In this document: in pieces, positions 31,661 through 44,085 of the stretch
Numbering within the stretch: the first letter of the stretch is position 1
Layout: each line of letters starts with the position of its first letter
Origin: Schistocephalus solidus
Taxonomy: Eukaryota > Platyhelminthes > Cestoda > Diphyllobothriidea > Diphyllobothriidae
DNA length: 64,000 nucleotides
Assembly (NCBI GenBank): GCA_017591395.1
Contig: WEDG01007566.1
Location: 62,001 to 126,000, forward strand
Direction: 5' to 3'
Notes under the pieces: model-generated
What the model was told of the DNA's origin: nothing
The model's database searches: none
What the model saw: the letters and a program-made list of their open reading frames with translations, nothing else
Position numbers and translations under genes: made by a program

Positions 31661-34359
31661 AATTTTATTCGTCATGCCATTATATGTTCTTTAAGGCTAT
31701 TTACGGAGAACACTTGTGAATGTTCTCTCTGTGCATACTTAGAAAAAGTAGGAAATAATTCGACCTCCATGATCAAACCCCTATAACAAAACTATTTGAA
31801 GTAAGAATTTAATAAGTTTTATTTATTTGCTCGGGGGTATATTGATCACAGACTTTCATTCTGGAAGACCATTTACTTTTGTGACAAGGTTTTATTTTTA
31901 GAGAAGCCTCCGAAATCAGCCCAGACTGTCATATCTGGGAAGAACTTCCTACAAGAACACAGAGCCGACAGAAAATTTCAAGAACTACCGATGCCTGATG
32001 GTTTGGATGACTACCAAGTTCAGAGAAAGACCAATCCGTGACGGTCGAACACGGAGACTATGAACGGCAAGGTGTTGATCAACATCGTAAAGGATACCTC
32101 CAGTTACAACGGCATTCACTGACATCGAATGGACAGTGTAATGGTGAAGGAAGATGCTCCTATTCACCGCTTTAAGTATTTTGATCTAGCATGGGATTAT
32201 AATCGAACTATTTAGGCCACGAATAGCCTTTCCAAATGGAGCCTGGGAAACAGTCTTTCGGGGTTAACTCCTTTCTCACTTTCTAGCACTTTGGTCTCAT
32301 GTAACGCCGGTGGTACACCGCGTGAAAATCGCCTTCTCAGAGCAGGCGAGCCACGCATTCATAATGGCCTCTCTGTAATTGTCGCCAACTAATACCAACT
32401 AACACCAAATACGCGACGAAAATGTGCTTTACTTGCAACAGCAAGAACTATTTACAAAAGTCCCTCATTCTGAGTTGATAATACAACCCAAACTGTGGCC
32501 AGGCGGCTATTCAAACAACCACCTAATCGGGACTCGGTTCTCACTACGACATCAGTGAAGGGCTAATTATATTCGCTAAGCGGCTATTTGCAGCCAGCAC
32601 GTGCTTCCAGCATCATCTAAAACCTCTGCTGACGTTCGTGCCACTATTCAGTCTAACAACATTCTAGTTCGCTCAAGGATTCGTATTCAAAGTACGCCAG
32701 TACGTGGCGCCGAAGCCGGCAAGGTCACTGCGTCAGATCAGGCTTCTTTGCTCACATGCCTGAAGATTCAGCCCGCCCTTCTGTCCCGCAGTCGAAAAGA
32801 CTTACACTCAACGCTCGGATGTTGGAAAACGATAGGAGCCCCGTCTCGTTCGGCGGTCGGAAGTGGCAGCATTAAAATCTACTTCCTACTAGACGGCGGG
32901 TGAGATTCTTATAGCAGGGCCACAACGGCCTTACGCCTGTCAGCCTAGGCGATGAGATTATTTCCGCGACTTCGGCAGAATGATGGTAGACAGACAGAGG
33001 ACAGCATAAACGATCGGGACGAAGTGGCGACCACCATTCAGCATGTCTCAGATGTCGGTGACGCTCGAAAACTCAATCGACCAAATCGCCGAGGTAGTGG
33101 TAGGTCTTTTCGCCCCGAGTGACTTTGTTCGCAACGTTAATGGATACCTTACTACTGAAAATGCGGTCAAGGTCGAATGGTAGCGCGTAAACACCTCGAG
33201 TGCCTTGTCAACTTTGTCAACCAACGCATCACCCCCCCTCTCGCTCTCTAGCCTATGCGGCGCCTTGTGACACTTTCTCCCTGATGGGGCCACGAAATAA
33301 CGGGGCGACCGGAAAAGGCTACACCCCTGCCGAAGTCTAAGTTTCGTGGATATTTTCATGCACCTTCGTTCGACGCGATTGAACGTGCACAGGGCGTTAA
33401 AATCTTTCCTGATAACTGGGGTACTGTCATTATTGGGTCCAGCTGGTAAAAAAGTAAGAATTTAAAGTGAGGGTGGTCGTTCGAACGGTTACTATTCTTG
33501 TGTGAATCAGGACTGTGCAGCCCTCAAGACAAGAAGGAAGGAGCACAAAATATGCCCATGTGCTCCCTCACATGTCTGCCAAGCGTGTCCTTGGCGGGGA
33601 GCCCAGTTGTACCATCTGGCAATACCAGTCGGTTGCGGTGGAAATGGTGTATCCGAATTAACGAAGGCTAGCTTAGTGGAAGATATATAGAAAGAGGAAC
33701 CAAATATATCTTATGGCCCACAGAGGAAGGGACAACACACAATTCAGTTTTCAGTCATCTTGACTTTTTGATGGAAACGGGAGAAGAAAGCGACCTTGAC
33801 GCAACGCATGCCCTCCCCCTCACTCAACAATAATCTAATTCTCGCATAAGATGACATCGCCTCGCTTGGGTAGTGGCACTCACTATACAGCGCGATAAAT
33901 GCGTTGTCAAAATTAACCTGAGATAATCCTAAGGTATGCATAAATTTAGTGAAGGGAGCATGCCGGAAATGTGTTAGGGGTTTAAAAAATTACACTTAGG
34001 GATGACGATACGGCATGGGGTTAGTCGTTTCATCGAATGTGGGCGACATATTCCAAGTGGCATGTCCTAAGAATTCCGATGACCAAGGAGTCCGAGCTGG
34101 AAGGTGAACTGACTCAGCAGATGTGGAGAGGCATGACTGAAAGAGATATACCAGATCGAAGTGGACACACCTTAGATACGAGTGCGCAGTTTTTACTTAT
34201 TTTACTGGACAGAAACGACCAATTATATTTGTAAATTCAAATATTTTTTGGGTAATTTTTTAAAGAAGGTAAAATATTACAATTATCAGGTGTGTGCAAG
34301 CGCAATAAAGGGGCATTGATAAGAACAGCGAGTAGGGTGGGCAACAACGGTGAACTTAC
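31660..34359. other. SNAP29 intron 2, nothing recognised
   Basis: Several frames of 60-100 codons occur (for example 32601-32903 plus and 33048-33359 minus) without recognisable domains. I treat them as chance. Confidence 0.4.
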
Positions 34360-34598
34360 TTCTTTGAGAACAAATTTTTGAATCCGCCAAAAAAGCTGCT
34401 CAGACTGTTTATGTTCTGCTGACCCTGTTTTTGGAGTTCGCTAATTTCCTTGACGCGAGCCTCGGTGCGAGATAACTTCTCGCCCTGCTCATTGAGTTCT
34501 TCCAGGGTACCCAAACCGACGCGTTCTGAGTTCGATATGCTTGCAAGCGCACGCTGCTGGCTTGCAAGGGCTCTGGATTGTGGCGAATTAATGGATAC
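34360..34598 (-). CDS. SNAP29: SNAP29-like SNARE, exon 2 (Qb SNARE motif)
   Basis: Acceptor CGTTTTTAG precedes 34598; donor AA/GTAAGT ends it at 34360. From phase 0 it reads SPQSRALASQQRALASISNS, ERVGLGTLEELNEQGEKLSR, TEARVKEISELQKQGQQNIN, SLSSFFGGFKNLFSKK. The 'SxxSExVGxxTxEELxxQGExLxRTE' helix followed by 'INSxxSxFGGFxNxF' is specific to SNAP29 among Qb+Qc SNAREs. The zero-layer Gln is in EELNEQGEKL. Confidence 0.88.
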
Positions 34599-36400
34599 CT
34601 AAAAACGACACGAGAGGCACTTAAACGAAAACTTCCAAAAATGGCTTCCACGGAAACCATGGTGACAGAAACTGGAACATTGCATGACTTGAGGTAAGTG
34701 TGTTTGGCTTGGTACAAGTGATCATATGTGGTTAAGAAGAGTTGAACTTTAAAAAGTGAAATGTGATCTCTAAGAAGTTGGATACTCACTCCCCAAACAT
34801 CCCAATTGATGTTAGTGCCAGAACCGGCATCGCAGTCGACTGATAGTCGGGTAACTGGCCAAGCAGATCAACCTGCCATCGGTCTGACGCAGTACATTCT
34901 AGTGACAGGCCTAGCATACGATCCCAAAATATAAGAAATAAGTCGATTTAAATAGCTAATAACAGTTTGAAAAAGTAGTGGTGTCCAGCGCTACTATTTC
35001 TCAAATTAAAGTTGTTTCTCAAAATATGGTCATCTCCCTAAAAGCTAAATATGCTCAGAAGCCAAGCTAAAATTTGAATAAGAGAGGCAGACAAATTCAA
35101 AGAGACAAAATGTTTTGGACTGTGCGAGTTCTGTGAATATTCCCATGTTGCGCTTAAAAAAAGTAAAACTGACTAAATGTGTTTTCGGGAATTCACGTCA
35201 TCTCAATCCCCTAATGACACTCATGGGCACTCCGTGTGTTTAACTTACAAGCATAATTGACACCCTACTTCTAACGCCCTCTCCCAGTCTCAAGGATCAT
35301 AACACGCTGACCTCGACATGCGGGCGGCGTGGGAACTACCAACGCATAATTTCATTTTCCATGCAGTCGTATTGGCCTGACGACGAAGTACAGAAAAAAT
35401 GGGTTTGAAAATACTAATAGAAGCGAAGAGGCGAGTTCAAGGAAATAGTCATGAAGAAGGAGAAAAGATCACCAGTTTAAAAGGGAGAACTAGCCCGAAT
35501 AAATATATTTGTTCCTAGCAGTACAGGACCTCAGGCGCACAAAATTAAATTTAAAACAGACTGCAACCCTAACCACCCGGTAAACACTAAAAGGGCGACT
35601 AACTCGTCGCCATTTCGGTGTGAAGACGAAGCAAAGACAGCAGAAAATAACTTAGTGGGTCAACATTCCGGAATGAACGGACGGAACTCAACTACCTACA
35701 ACGTTAACCTCAGTGTCTTAAGTACCTATTGTTGTATGATAACACACGAAGGCTTGCAACGAAAAACGGCGTCCTTCACCTGATTTGAAACGTTCTACTT
35801 TAATATAACTGAAGCCCGTTTAAAGCCAGTAGTTTACGTTAATGAAATCTCCCTGCAGCGACAAAATATCTCATTCGCAATTCACTCCTCAAAATTAAGT
35901 CCTGTAAGTCGCGCATTAGCTATGGCCAGCACGCCATCCCATTAACTGGTCAATTCCATGAACGCGCTTTGGTCTTGGAGGAGACCTTCCTTCCACTACC
36001 GCAATTATGTGAGCACGAACGCACACCCGATTGCTTGCCTTTCCTCATTGCCAACCAACTGACATTCGACAATGCGATCTAAATTTATTGCTCGTTTGAT
36101 TTGCAATTGAAGCCTATCATCCGTCATAAACAGTAGAGGCCTACACCCAAAGGCCTATTATGTGGATGGGAGGGCGTGGCGTCGCTTTGGCAAGCCGTGC
36201 AGGCTAGCGAACTTCTCATGTATGGATCGGAACACCAACATTTTCGGCCGTCAACGTTCTAAATACTGAATTACGTGGCCTTCTACGCAGAACAGAAACG
36301 AATAGAGCTAAACACACTATATATTATCTATAGTAGTCTGGTAAGCCAGCTGGAAGAAATATAAGCCATAAAAACGAGTACATATGCAAGTACACGAGGA
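34599..36400. other. SNAP29 intron 1, nothing recognised
   Basis: A donor-like GTGAGT at 34782-34787 (minus) and open frames behind it were considered for a first exon. The exon at 38735-38836 fits far better. Confidence 0.45.
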
Positions 36401-36409
36401 TCCACTCGA

Positions 36410-37126
36410 ACGTGCAGGATCGTTTGCAAGAGAGTAGGTTCACTAACAGCAATACTTGAACTTTAAAGCTTTGTACCAGTACAATGGAAACGAAATTTGG
36501 TACATACACTTTTTCAAAGGGCGAGAAATATTTGTTCTAGTGAAACTCTAGATACAGAAATTGCCTGCATCAAATCAGCCTTACTTAACTGTGGATATCC
36601 TGTACGTTTCATTCAAAAATATAGCAACACCTTACGACCAAAAGTGGTGGAACATTCAGTTCCAAAAAAGCCCGTTAGCATATACTTACCCTTTAAGGGT
36701 GACAATATTTCTAATACTATCAAGCGACGATTATGCTGCACCATAGGAAGAACATACAATGCAGCTCAGCTCATCTTTATCAATCGTACTAGAAGCCTGC
36801 CAATCAACCATCCAAAGGATGCCTTGCCGTTGCACGCCACCCCAAATTGTGTTTATGAATTCACGTGCACTTGTGGATGCAAGTACATTGGGCGAACGCA
36901 AAGGCAATTAGCAACCAGAGCCGCTGAACATTTACCTAATTGGTTGTTTAAACAAGAAAATAAAGTACCACGTTCTTCGATTACTAAACATATACTAGAC
37001 AGTGGTCATTATGTAGACCTCAAAACAGCTTCCGAGTACTTGTTCGGGCACGAACAACTCGGACATTGCGCTACTTGGAAGCAGCGTATATACGGAGGGA
37101 GAAACCCAATCTTTGTAAGCAACTAG
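36410..37126 (+). pseudogene. Penelope-like element, GIY-YIG endonuclease end
   Basis: The frame opens at 36467 after a stop: SFVPVQWKRNLVHTLFQRAR begins the linker after the RT, and QYLNF is readable just upstream in another frame, showing frameshifts. From there the frame is intact to the stop at 37124. CVYEFTCTCGCKYIGRT and RAAEH are the GIY-YIG catalytic elements that cut the target for PLE insertion. The RT itself is missing (5' truncation). It sits antisense in SNAP29 intron 1. A hammerhead follows 200 bases downstream. Confidence 0.85.
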
Positions 37127-37327
37127 ACCACGTGATCAATCTACAATTGCCTTGGTGATTTTCACCCTAGATGCTTCATGGTTTTAGTTGTATAAGCTTC
37201 TCCCCCACATTTTCTGTCCTGAAGTTATTTACGTTGTCCACTGGACCTTGCTGTTATGTATTGATTTTCTGTTAATTCAAACTGCTGTCCATTTTCATTC
37301 GTTACTTGTGTTATGCAAAGACGGGTT

Positions 37328-37374
37328 GCAGTTGATAAGCCGTCGCGAAATTTCTTGGTACCAATAAATCCTGC
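37328..37374 (+). ncRNA. hammerhead ribozyme, PLE-associated
   Basis: Helix I GCAG (37328-37331) pairs with CUGC (37371-37374). The core is UUGAUAA (37332-37338). Helix II GC/GC closes a CGUC loop (37339-37346), with the canonical G10.1-C11.1 pair. GAA is at 37347-37349. Helix III AUUU-C-UUGG/CCAA-U-AAAU (37350-37369) follows. C37370 is the cleavage nucleotide. Relative to CUGAUGA both C3 and G8, which pair with each other in the active structure, have changed to U and A. PLEs are known to carry minimal type I hammerheads near their ends, which fits the position. Confidence 0.75.
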
Positions 37375-37431
37375 TGTTTACGCCTGCTTTAAAATCACTA
37401 AAAGTTTGCCTTCACGTGTCATTTTTTAACG

Positions 37432-37863
37432 TTGTGCCGTAAGCTCGGCAATCGGTGGTTGCCGCTTTTAGGTTTGTTGCGACCCCATGCACGAAAAGAG
37501 CACGGCTACTGTATGCGTCTGATATGTGCACATACTGCCTCTATTGCTCTAAATCTGTCCATGCTTAACCTTTCAAACCATGAGTTAAAATGTATAGACA
37601 AGAATCGTATGGGACATGGAGGAGAAGAAGAAGGAGGGGTGTTGAATAAATATATCGAAAATATAAACGAGGTATGGAGGAGTCCGAAGTTCGACGATTC
37701 CTGCAAAGGCGAAGGGGTTACGTTTTCGAGCTGTAATATTAACCATTTTGTTAATCCGGGAAGCGTTATGTATACAGAATGCGGCAAATGCAATGGAATA
37801 TTGCGTATGCGGGAATTGACCCTGAGGTGTAATGTTGTGTACATTACACTTGAAGTCTTCTGA
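37432..37863 (+). other. unassigned 143-codon open frame
   Basis: It has a Cys-containing second half (CKGEGVTFSSCNINHFVN, then MYTECGKCNGILRMRELTLR). No domain recognised and no splice context evaluated with confidence. It lies in SNAP29 intron 1 downstream of the PLE and could be PLE-related sequence or chance. Confidence 0.2.
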
Positions 37864-38734
37864 CAATACTTAGGCTGGTTGTGTTGCAATTGCTATTGGA
37901 TCAACCAAAGCTTTTAGGATCACCATAATCCTCGCAAGTTGCGCCTAGGAGTAGGGGAGAGAACGTTCACGTTTAACTGCAAAATCAAATCATCGCATTT
38001 ATATATAAGGAAAGCCACGTTTCAACGGATGAATAGAAAACCATTTACTCGGCTATAAATGGCCGCCGCCTTGATCGAAAATCAAGGAGTGAAACACAAC
38101 CCTGCCTAGGTCAGCGTGAATTCATTCCTAAATAGCGTATTCTCAGAAGAAACAAAAAGTCGTCTGATGTAAACGCATTCAGTTAACCCGTTGTTGACAA
38201 AATTAGGATCTTTCAGAAGGCTGACCCAAGTTAACGTGAGAGCGTTAAGTTCGTATGTGAAATTAGTAATACACCGACCTTGGTTTTCAGTAAGCAAGTT
38301 ATGAATGTAAATGCTCATGATGGGCGCGAGCGGTGTATAATGGTAGACTCATACACAGAAAAAATTGGCGACGTCGAGAAGGGCTGGAGACAGGGTATGA
38401 GGACTTCGTAGATTATACAGACAAGCAAAATATGGTAGGAAATTGTCCTGGGTTACCTATAGCCAATGAATATCTACGAATTTTCCCCTAGATCTCCCAT
38501 ACCTCGTTTACCTAGGTGTTGTGCTAAAGTGACCGGTCACATGAAACATTTTATATTTAGGTCGTGTCGAATGGAGAAAATAGAATGAGTACAGTTGCCA
38601 AAGGACTATCTGGTGAATTAATTTTCTCAGTGAGGTAGAAGCTTAAACAAACCCCAATCCTCGAAGGTTACACCGTACGCTTTATTGCAATAAAGCGTAG
38701 TGACAGTAAATTGTATATAAAATCATTCCCATAC
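37864..38734. other. SNAP29 intron 1, nothing recognised
   Basis: No repeat or exon recognised. Confidence 0.4.
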
Positions 38735-38836
38735 CGAAATGTTGGTGTTTTGATGAAAGTGTTCATCTAATGAATTTCCAGAGTTTGGACCGCGTCCCCA
38801 CGGGGTCACATCATGGTCGAAAGGATTCCTCGACAT
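38735..38836 (-). CDS. SNAP29: SNAP29-like SNARE, exon 1 (start, NPF motif)
   Basis: Starts at ATG 38836-38834: MSRNPFDHDVTPWGRGPNSG, then NSLDEHFHQNTNIS, donor GTATGG, phase 0. An N-terminal NPF followed by acidic residues and Pro-Trp is the SNAP29 signature (an EH-domain-binding motif). The four exons (102+239+130+234 bases) join without a frame error into 234 residues, against 258 in human SNAP29, with no Cys at all. Known SNAP29 is a cytosolic Qb+Qc SNARE in endosomal and autophagosome-lysosome fusion. Introns of about 4.1, 4.1 and 3.4 kb carry PLE and SINE insertions. The 5' UTR and promoter lie above 38836 and were not resolved. Confidence 0.82.
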
Positions 38837-39379
38837 AGAACCTATAGGGAAGCAGAAAGGTTGTGAGGACCGCTCTGACAGATTAAGGGTTTAAAGAAAC
38901 GGTTCGTGATTTTTGACACATTCAAACTTAGTAAAAGGCTTCGAATGTTCTATGCCATGTCATTTTTGAACGACTTCTGTAGTCAGTATATATGTAATTG
39001 CCAGAAACCGGACGAGAAATAATGTATGATGTAGCAAAACGGACCTCACAGTAGCTTCCAGTAGCAGAGGACAGAAGATATACAAGCAAAAAAGACGGTT
39101 CTAGGTTACAACTTCGTCTTTCAATAGTTGCCAAATATTTATCGGTTGCCAGCTCCCTCTGACAGTCACGTCAATAAAGGCCATAATGAATGCGAACATG
39201 TTAAATGGCATATCTACCAGACGCCGAGCTGGCTTTCGCGTGCACCATCTTGCATGCCACTTCCTGTTGTTCCATGCTGCTGCGCGCACCCTATATCTGT
39301 CTTGATGCTGGTTTTCTACTCTCTACTTTTTATTATTTGGAATCAAATATCAAAGTGAACACCACACAGCCGTCTTCTA
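38837..39379. other. upstream of SNAP29, nothing recognised
   Basis: Presumed promoter side of the minus-strand SNAP29 gene. No clear TATA or other element identified. Confidence 0.4.
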
Positions 39380-41275
39380 GTGAAACTTGAGGCCCTTGGC
39401 ATACGGCCTCATCTCCTTGACTTCATTGGTTTGTACATATCTTCCCGCAGCCAGAATGTCTTAGTAGGTAAAAGCTACTCGTCACCTCAGCCGATCATGA
39501 GTGGCTTTTTTCAAGTCACGTCTCTAGCTCCCCTCCTCTTTATTCTGTCCATCAATGAAATTTCAACTGCATTCAAAAATTACAAAATTTCGTTTACGCT
39601 TATGATCCCTAGTGTCTACTGGTCTACCATGCTCTCACGTTGGAGCTCTAGTTGGCAGATGGAATTTTCTCCAGCCAAGAGTAGTTTCATGTGTTTTGGC
39701 CCCGCTAAGCTTCCTGGACCCCTATTATTTCAAAATAGTACACTTTTAGAACGATCAACCATAAGAGAATTAGGTCTACGTTACACGAATAAGCCGGCAT
39801 TATTACCTCATGCAGGTCAAATTTCTGCAAAGGCTGTACAGATATATGGTTTTATATCACATAATTTTTTCCTTCCGGAAATAAAGTTAAGACTGTAGTG
39901 CATGTTTGTTCTTCCCATCCTAGAATACTGCTGTCCCCTCTTTGGGCTGATTAAGGCCTCTGACCGCAGTAAGCTTGAAAATTTTCAGAGAGTTTTTACT
40001 CGAGGACTACTTTCTCTTCCTGGATCCAATATCTCTTAAACTGATAGATGTCAGTTAGCGAACATTCAATTTTTGTAGATCAGTCGACTCGAAGCCGGTC
40101 TCGGCTTCCTGTTCCGCGTTAACTCTAGCCCAAATTTCGCACGAATCAAAGCTCTCACTCAGGTAGATCGACCTTACGCCACTCGTAATTCCTCCATGAT
40201 CATTTCAGCAACACTCAGCTCCACAGCTTACCGTTCTCGTTTTTGCCTCCAAATAGGCTTTCATCTGGAATAATCTTCCACTCAAAATTAGGTTGTCGTC
40301 TACATTAGCTATTTTCAAAACCAAATTACGCAAAGTTTAACTTCGGAAGATATAAAGTCCTTCTTGTGCGTTTCCTTTCCAAACTGGAAACTTTTCGACT
40401 TTTGATATTGCATTGATTTCTAAATATGTTTTCATTATCCTCTGAAGAGTCAATCTTTGCAGCCGCCTTTCGTCCCTTTCTCTTTTCAACCATCTTTACC
40501 AACTTTTTACAACCTTGATTTTTTCCTTCGTTTTTGCAACCCTGACGAAGATCTCCGCAGCCTCCGTTGATGATCGTGTTGGGTTCTGTTGTTTTTGCCA
40601 CCCTGTCGGTGGACTATGCAGTCAGCAAGGTCACATTATCGGTGATAATTTCGTGACCTCTACTGTCCCCTCTTCGTTTCGACCCTGTTGTCCACAATGA
40701 GCTCCTCCAGTCTCATTCCCTGCTGGTTGCTGAACAGTAGCTCTGGCTGTTATATAATCTCTCCCTTGACAAGGAGCGTTCCAAACCCTCATACCTTGTC
40801 ACAAACATCACAGTATTATCCCACCGCATCGTACCAATCTCATAAACACTAGCTATTTATTCTTTAGAGAAGCAGTTTTTTTCTCCTAGTTTTCCGCTTT
40901 AAATTGGCGGCTCGCCAAACTCTCCCATTTTACCGTATGAGATTTTTCAGTGCTTATTTCCTAGTCCACCGTATATTCCAAAGACCGTTGACTATTGGTT
41001 TAACAATGACGAATCTTTATGAATCGGATATGCCTACCAGACTACTCATTTCTGCTGTTCATATGGCTGTTCGCACACAGCAGCAATTATCCACTTTGTA
41101 TTTATTTATACCGCTATACTCAGTTTTAAATAGCGTGGCCCTCTGGGCCTTAAATATAAAACTTATTTTTTATTAACTTTTATTTTCTTCATGATTTCCA
41201 TGCAGATTTTTCCATGACACCGAGAAAGGACGATCGGGAATCTAACAGACCGTCTCCATATTACGTTTGAGTTCA
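39380..41275 (+). pseudogene. older LINE-B relative, RT C-terminal half with an 830-bp insert
   Basis: 39380-40330 aligns with the LINE-B RT: MEFSPAKSSFMCFGPAKLPG, then LPHAGQISAKAVQIYGFISH and CMFVLPILEYCCPLFGL. Stops and frameshifts are scattered through it, and the YADD box is gone. 41165-41225 then resumes LINE-B 3' sequence (TTTTCTTCAT, CATGACACCGAGAAAGGACG). The intervening 40335-41160 is absent from the other LINE-B copies. I do not recognise that insert; on the minus strand it has a Lys-rich frame (40326-40601). Confidence 0.75.
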
Positions 41276-41276
41276 G

Positions 41277-43085
41277 TTCAGTTTATTAAGGAAAAGATAG
41301 GCAAATGCCTTTGACTCCCTCTTGGTTACAGTATGGCTGAAAAGGCTCTGGTACATCATGAAAATTTAAACAAGTTGGTTTACATAATAGCGTGCGGAAA
41401 ATAAGCAGCTGTTGGCTAATCGAAGAGAGTAAACATAAATGTGTACTTGCATATTACGAGTAGCATGAGGACATGCTATTGTTGTTGACAAGATTCTCGG
41501 GAGTGAGGCATATGCGACGTGTTTGAGATAATACAAATGCTATAAAAATGGTACTGAAATATAAAAAGTAGCATTGGAATAATAAGAGTGTGATTCAACG
41601 GGAACGTGACTAAGAAAATCTGGGGATATTATAGTGGGCGCTGCTATACTAGTCCAGGTTTTTCTTAAAAAGGTCAGCGGAAGTAGCTATAACAACATCC
41701 AGAGGCAGAGCATTCCAAGCGTCGAGCGCTCTCTTGGAGAAGAAGAACTTTCGTGTACCCAGTCTGGCCACACGTAGATTGAGTGCATGCCCTCTCAATT
41801 TCGTGGTTGCTGCTAACTGGAAGAAGTCTCCAGGTACGAGGCAACAGCCCTGACCGCACATGATACGGAATGTTTGTATCAGGTGACCTCGTAGCTGCCT
41901 GTAACTCAAGGGAAAGAGATCAAGGTTAGCTAATCGGGTTTGATAGGTTAATGAGCCCTGTCCTGTCACAAGTTTGGTTGCACGCCTTTGAACCTTTTCG
42001 AGGATATTGAGATCCTTCGCGGTCCAGGGTCTCCAAGCTTGGATAGCGAACTCCAATTGTGGCCGCACAAAAGTTCGCAAGACTTTGGCAAAGCAGACTT
42101 CATCAAAGGCAGAGAAAGGCCGCTTGATAAAGTACAGGGCTGACATCGCAGACTTGGCAACCTTTGAACAATGCAGCGAGGGTTTAAGGGAGCTCAAGAT
42201 CCACACTCCCAAGTCCCTCTGCGCGTCAACTTCTTGCAATGGTATACCATTCAGGCAGTAATCCATTAGGTTAGGAATGCTAGTTCTACCGACTCGTAGA
42301 ATAATGCATCTGTTCTCATCGAACGGCAAAAGCCCGTCCTTTGACCATTGTTGAAGTCGGTTTAGGTTTTCCTGCAAATGCTTTACGTCAGCTGAAGTTC
42401 TGATGACCCTACATAGCTTAATATCATCCACAAACACGACGACATCACAATCCAATTCATTGATGCAGTCGTTAACGAACAAAATGAACAGAGTAGAGCC
42501 AAGAACGGAGCCCTGGGGAACGCCAATTTCAACCGCAACCTCCGCCGATTGCTGGTTACCGACATGGACGGTTTGAGAGTGGCCAAATAAGAAGCTTTTG
42601 ATCCATCTGAGGAGATTACCCCGAATGCCTGTTCGGTTGAGTTTGTGTAGGAGTCGCTGGTGTGGGACACTATCAAATGCCTTCTTAAAGTCAATGTAGA
42701 CTACGTGCAGCGCATTTCCTTCATCAATTGTTCGCATCCAATGTTCCAAACAATAGAGCAAGTTCGTTACGCAAGACCTGCAACTTCGAAATCCATGCTG
42801 CGCATCGGATAATAATTTATGATGCTTTAAGAAGAGCATTAGATCTCGCTTTATTATTTTTTTTCCATGAGTTTGCAGCAGATCGAGGTGAGGCTAATTG
42901 GTCTGTAATTATTGGCGGAGACCTTGCTGCAACCTTTATATAGTGGTGTGATTCGTGCAAATTTCCAATCAGCAGGTAATGTGCCGGCTTCGAATGAGGT
43001 TTGGAAAAGCATGGACAATGATTTGGCCAGTTCTGCAGCGAGTTCCTTTAGTAAAGTTGCAATGCATCAGGTCCCCCAAGACTTA
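41277..43085 (-). pseudogene. LINE-D: CR1/Jockey-like reverse transcriptase
   Basis: An uninterrupted 396-codon RT frame (41649-42839): HVVYIDFKKAFDSVPHQRLL, GVPQGSVLGSTLFILFVNDC, VVVFVDDIKLCRVI (catalytic FVDD), and the C-terminal ATKLVTGQGSLTYQTRLANL. Upstream RT sequence (FARITPLYKG, NNYRPISLTSICCKL) continues to about 43085 but is separated by a one-base frameshift near 42850. The endonuclease is missing, so the copy is 5'-truncated. The 3' end carries AATAAACTGAACTGAACT. It is the least decayed RT in the window. Confidence 0.88.
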
Positions 43086-43774
43086 TGATGTCTTAGTATC
43101 CCATCCCTCGGCCAGATAATCAGGTTATAGTAGCCCACACGTTTTTAAACCACCTCCGTTTCGCTTGCAGATAAACATCAACTTTGAAAGCTAAGTGGAC
43201 TTTCTAAATTAAAATGGATTTCGTCGTCCCTTGTTTAAAAAAATTAGCTGCATTTTTATTAAAACTTCACATTTCAAGCATTAGTCACCTGCCCTTATCT
43301 GTGGTTTTCATCCCAATCAATAGGTGGATATATAACTTTTCAGACATTTTCCCAGGAAATAGCCTCATTTTGGTTCACGTTGTTCGATATAAATAAGAAG
43401 TTGTTTAAGCACGGATATAGACCCTCAGTTAAAATTTTGGAAAAAAAACATTTGATTTACAAAAATAAATCGTCCGTTGTAACCGCTGGTATTTTCGACA
43501 TCAACTGAAAGAAATTCCATATTGGCATAGATTTCACCCTGCTTAACCTCATCGAAAATAACAATTTTTACCGAAGTTTTCTGTTACAAATAAAATTGTT
43601 CATTGCCTTTAAAAAAATACCCTATTACTAAGCAGTATCTTTCTAAGGGACGAATTTGTTGTTCATCCTATCGACACTAGAAAATACTGTGAATTTTTTT
43701 CTTATTTTAACGTAATTTTCTTCGACGTAATTTGAAAAAAAACAGTAGGTAAATTCCTCATCTACAACCTTCCA
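43086..43774. other. probable LINE-B-type 5' UTR remnant
   Basis: AT-rich. Weakly resembles the region before ORF1 of the 60-kb LINE-B copy (CACCCTGCTTAACCTC against CATCCTGCATAGCCTC). No gene. Confidence 0.3.
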
Positions 43775-44085
43775 TACATTTAAAGATGCTTGACCTCGAT
43801 GCCGTTGGCAATTTTAATAGCTTTATGTCGCAGTATGTGTCACTGTTCCCTATTCTTGTTGCCCTTCTGAAGGAGACGTGTACATATTGACTTCTCTGCA
43901 ATGTGCGAAACTTGAACCGTTAATCCACCTTGTAACATCCGAGAGCTGTGACATAAATAAACGAAGTTTCAAGTTCATTTTTAAAAATGTCCCTAAGAAT
44001 AAGCTACTTGATGTCACTTTGCATTTCCTGTACTTTAGCAGCTTAATTTAAGGTCACAGCAGCTAAAAGACTGTCATCGGTCTAG
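43775..44085 (+). pseudogene. older LINE-B relative, ORF1 fragment
   Basis: LDLDAVGNFNSFMSQYVSLF matches LDLDALENMNTFMSKYGSFF of the 60-kb copy, and similarity continues, with stops, to GCTAAAAGACTGTC. It breaks off exactly where the minus-strand LINE-B 3' end begins. The next stretch of the same ORF resumes at 53284. Confidence 0.65.

Noticed and set aside
34640..34900. First exon of SNAP29 near 34787 (minus)
   Set aside because: Its best frames end in the wrong phase or hit a stop, and none has the NPF start; the exon at 38735-38836 fits in all respects.
35370..35400. CTGACGA followed by GAAA on the plus strand
   Set aside because: No stem can form between the two motifs.
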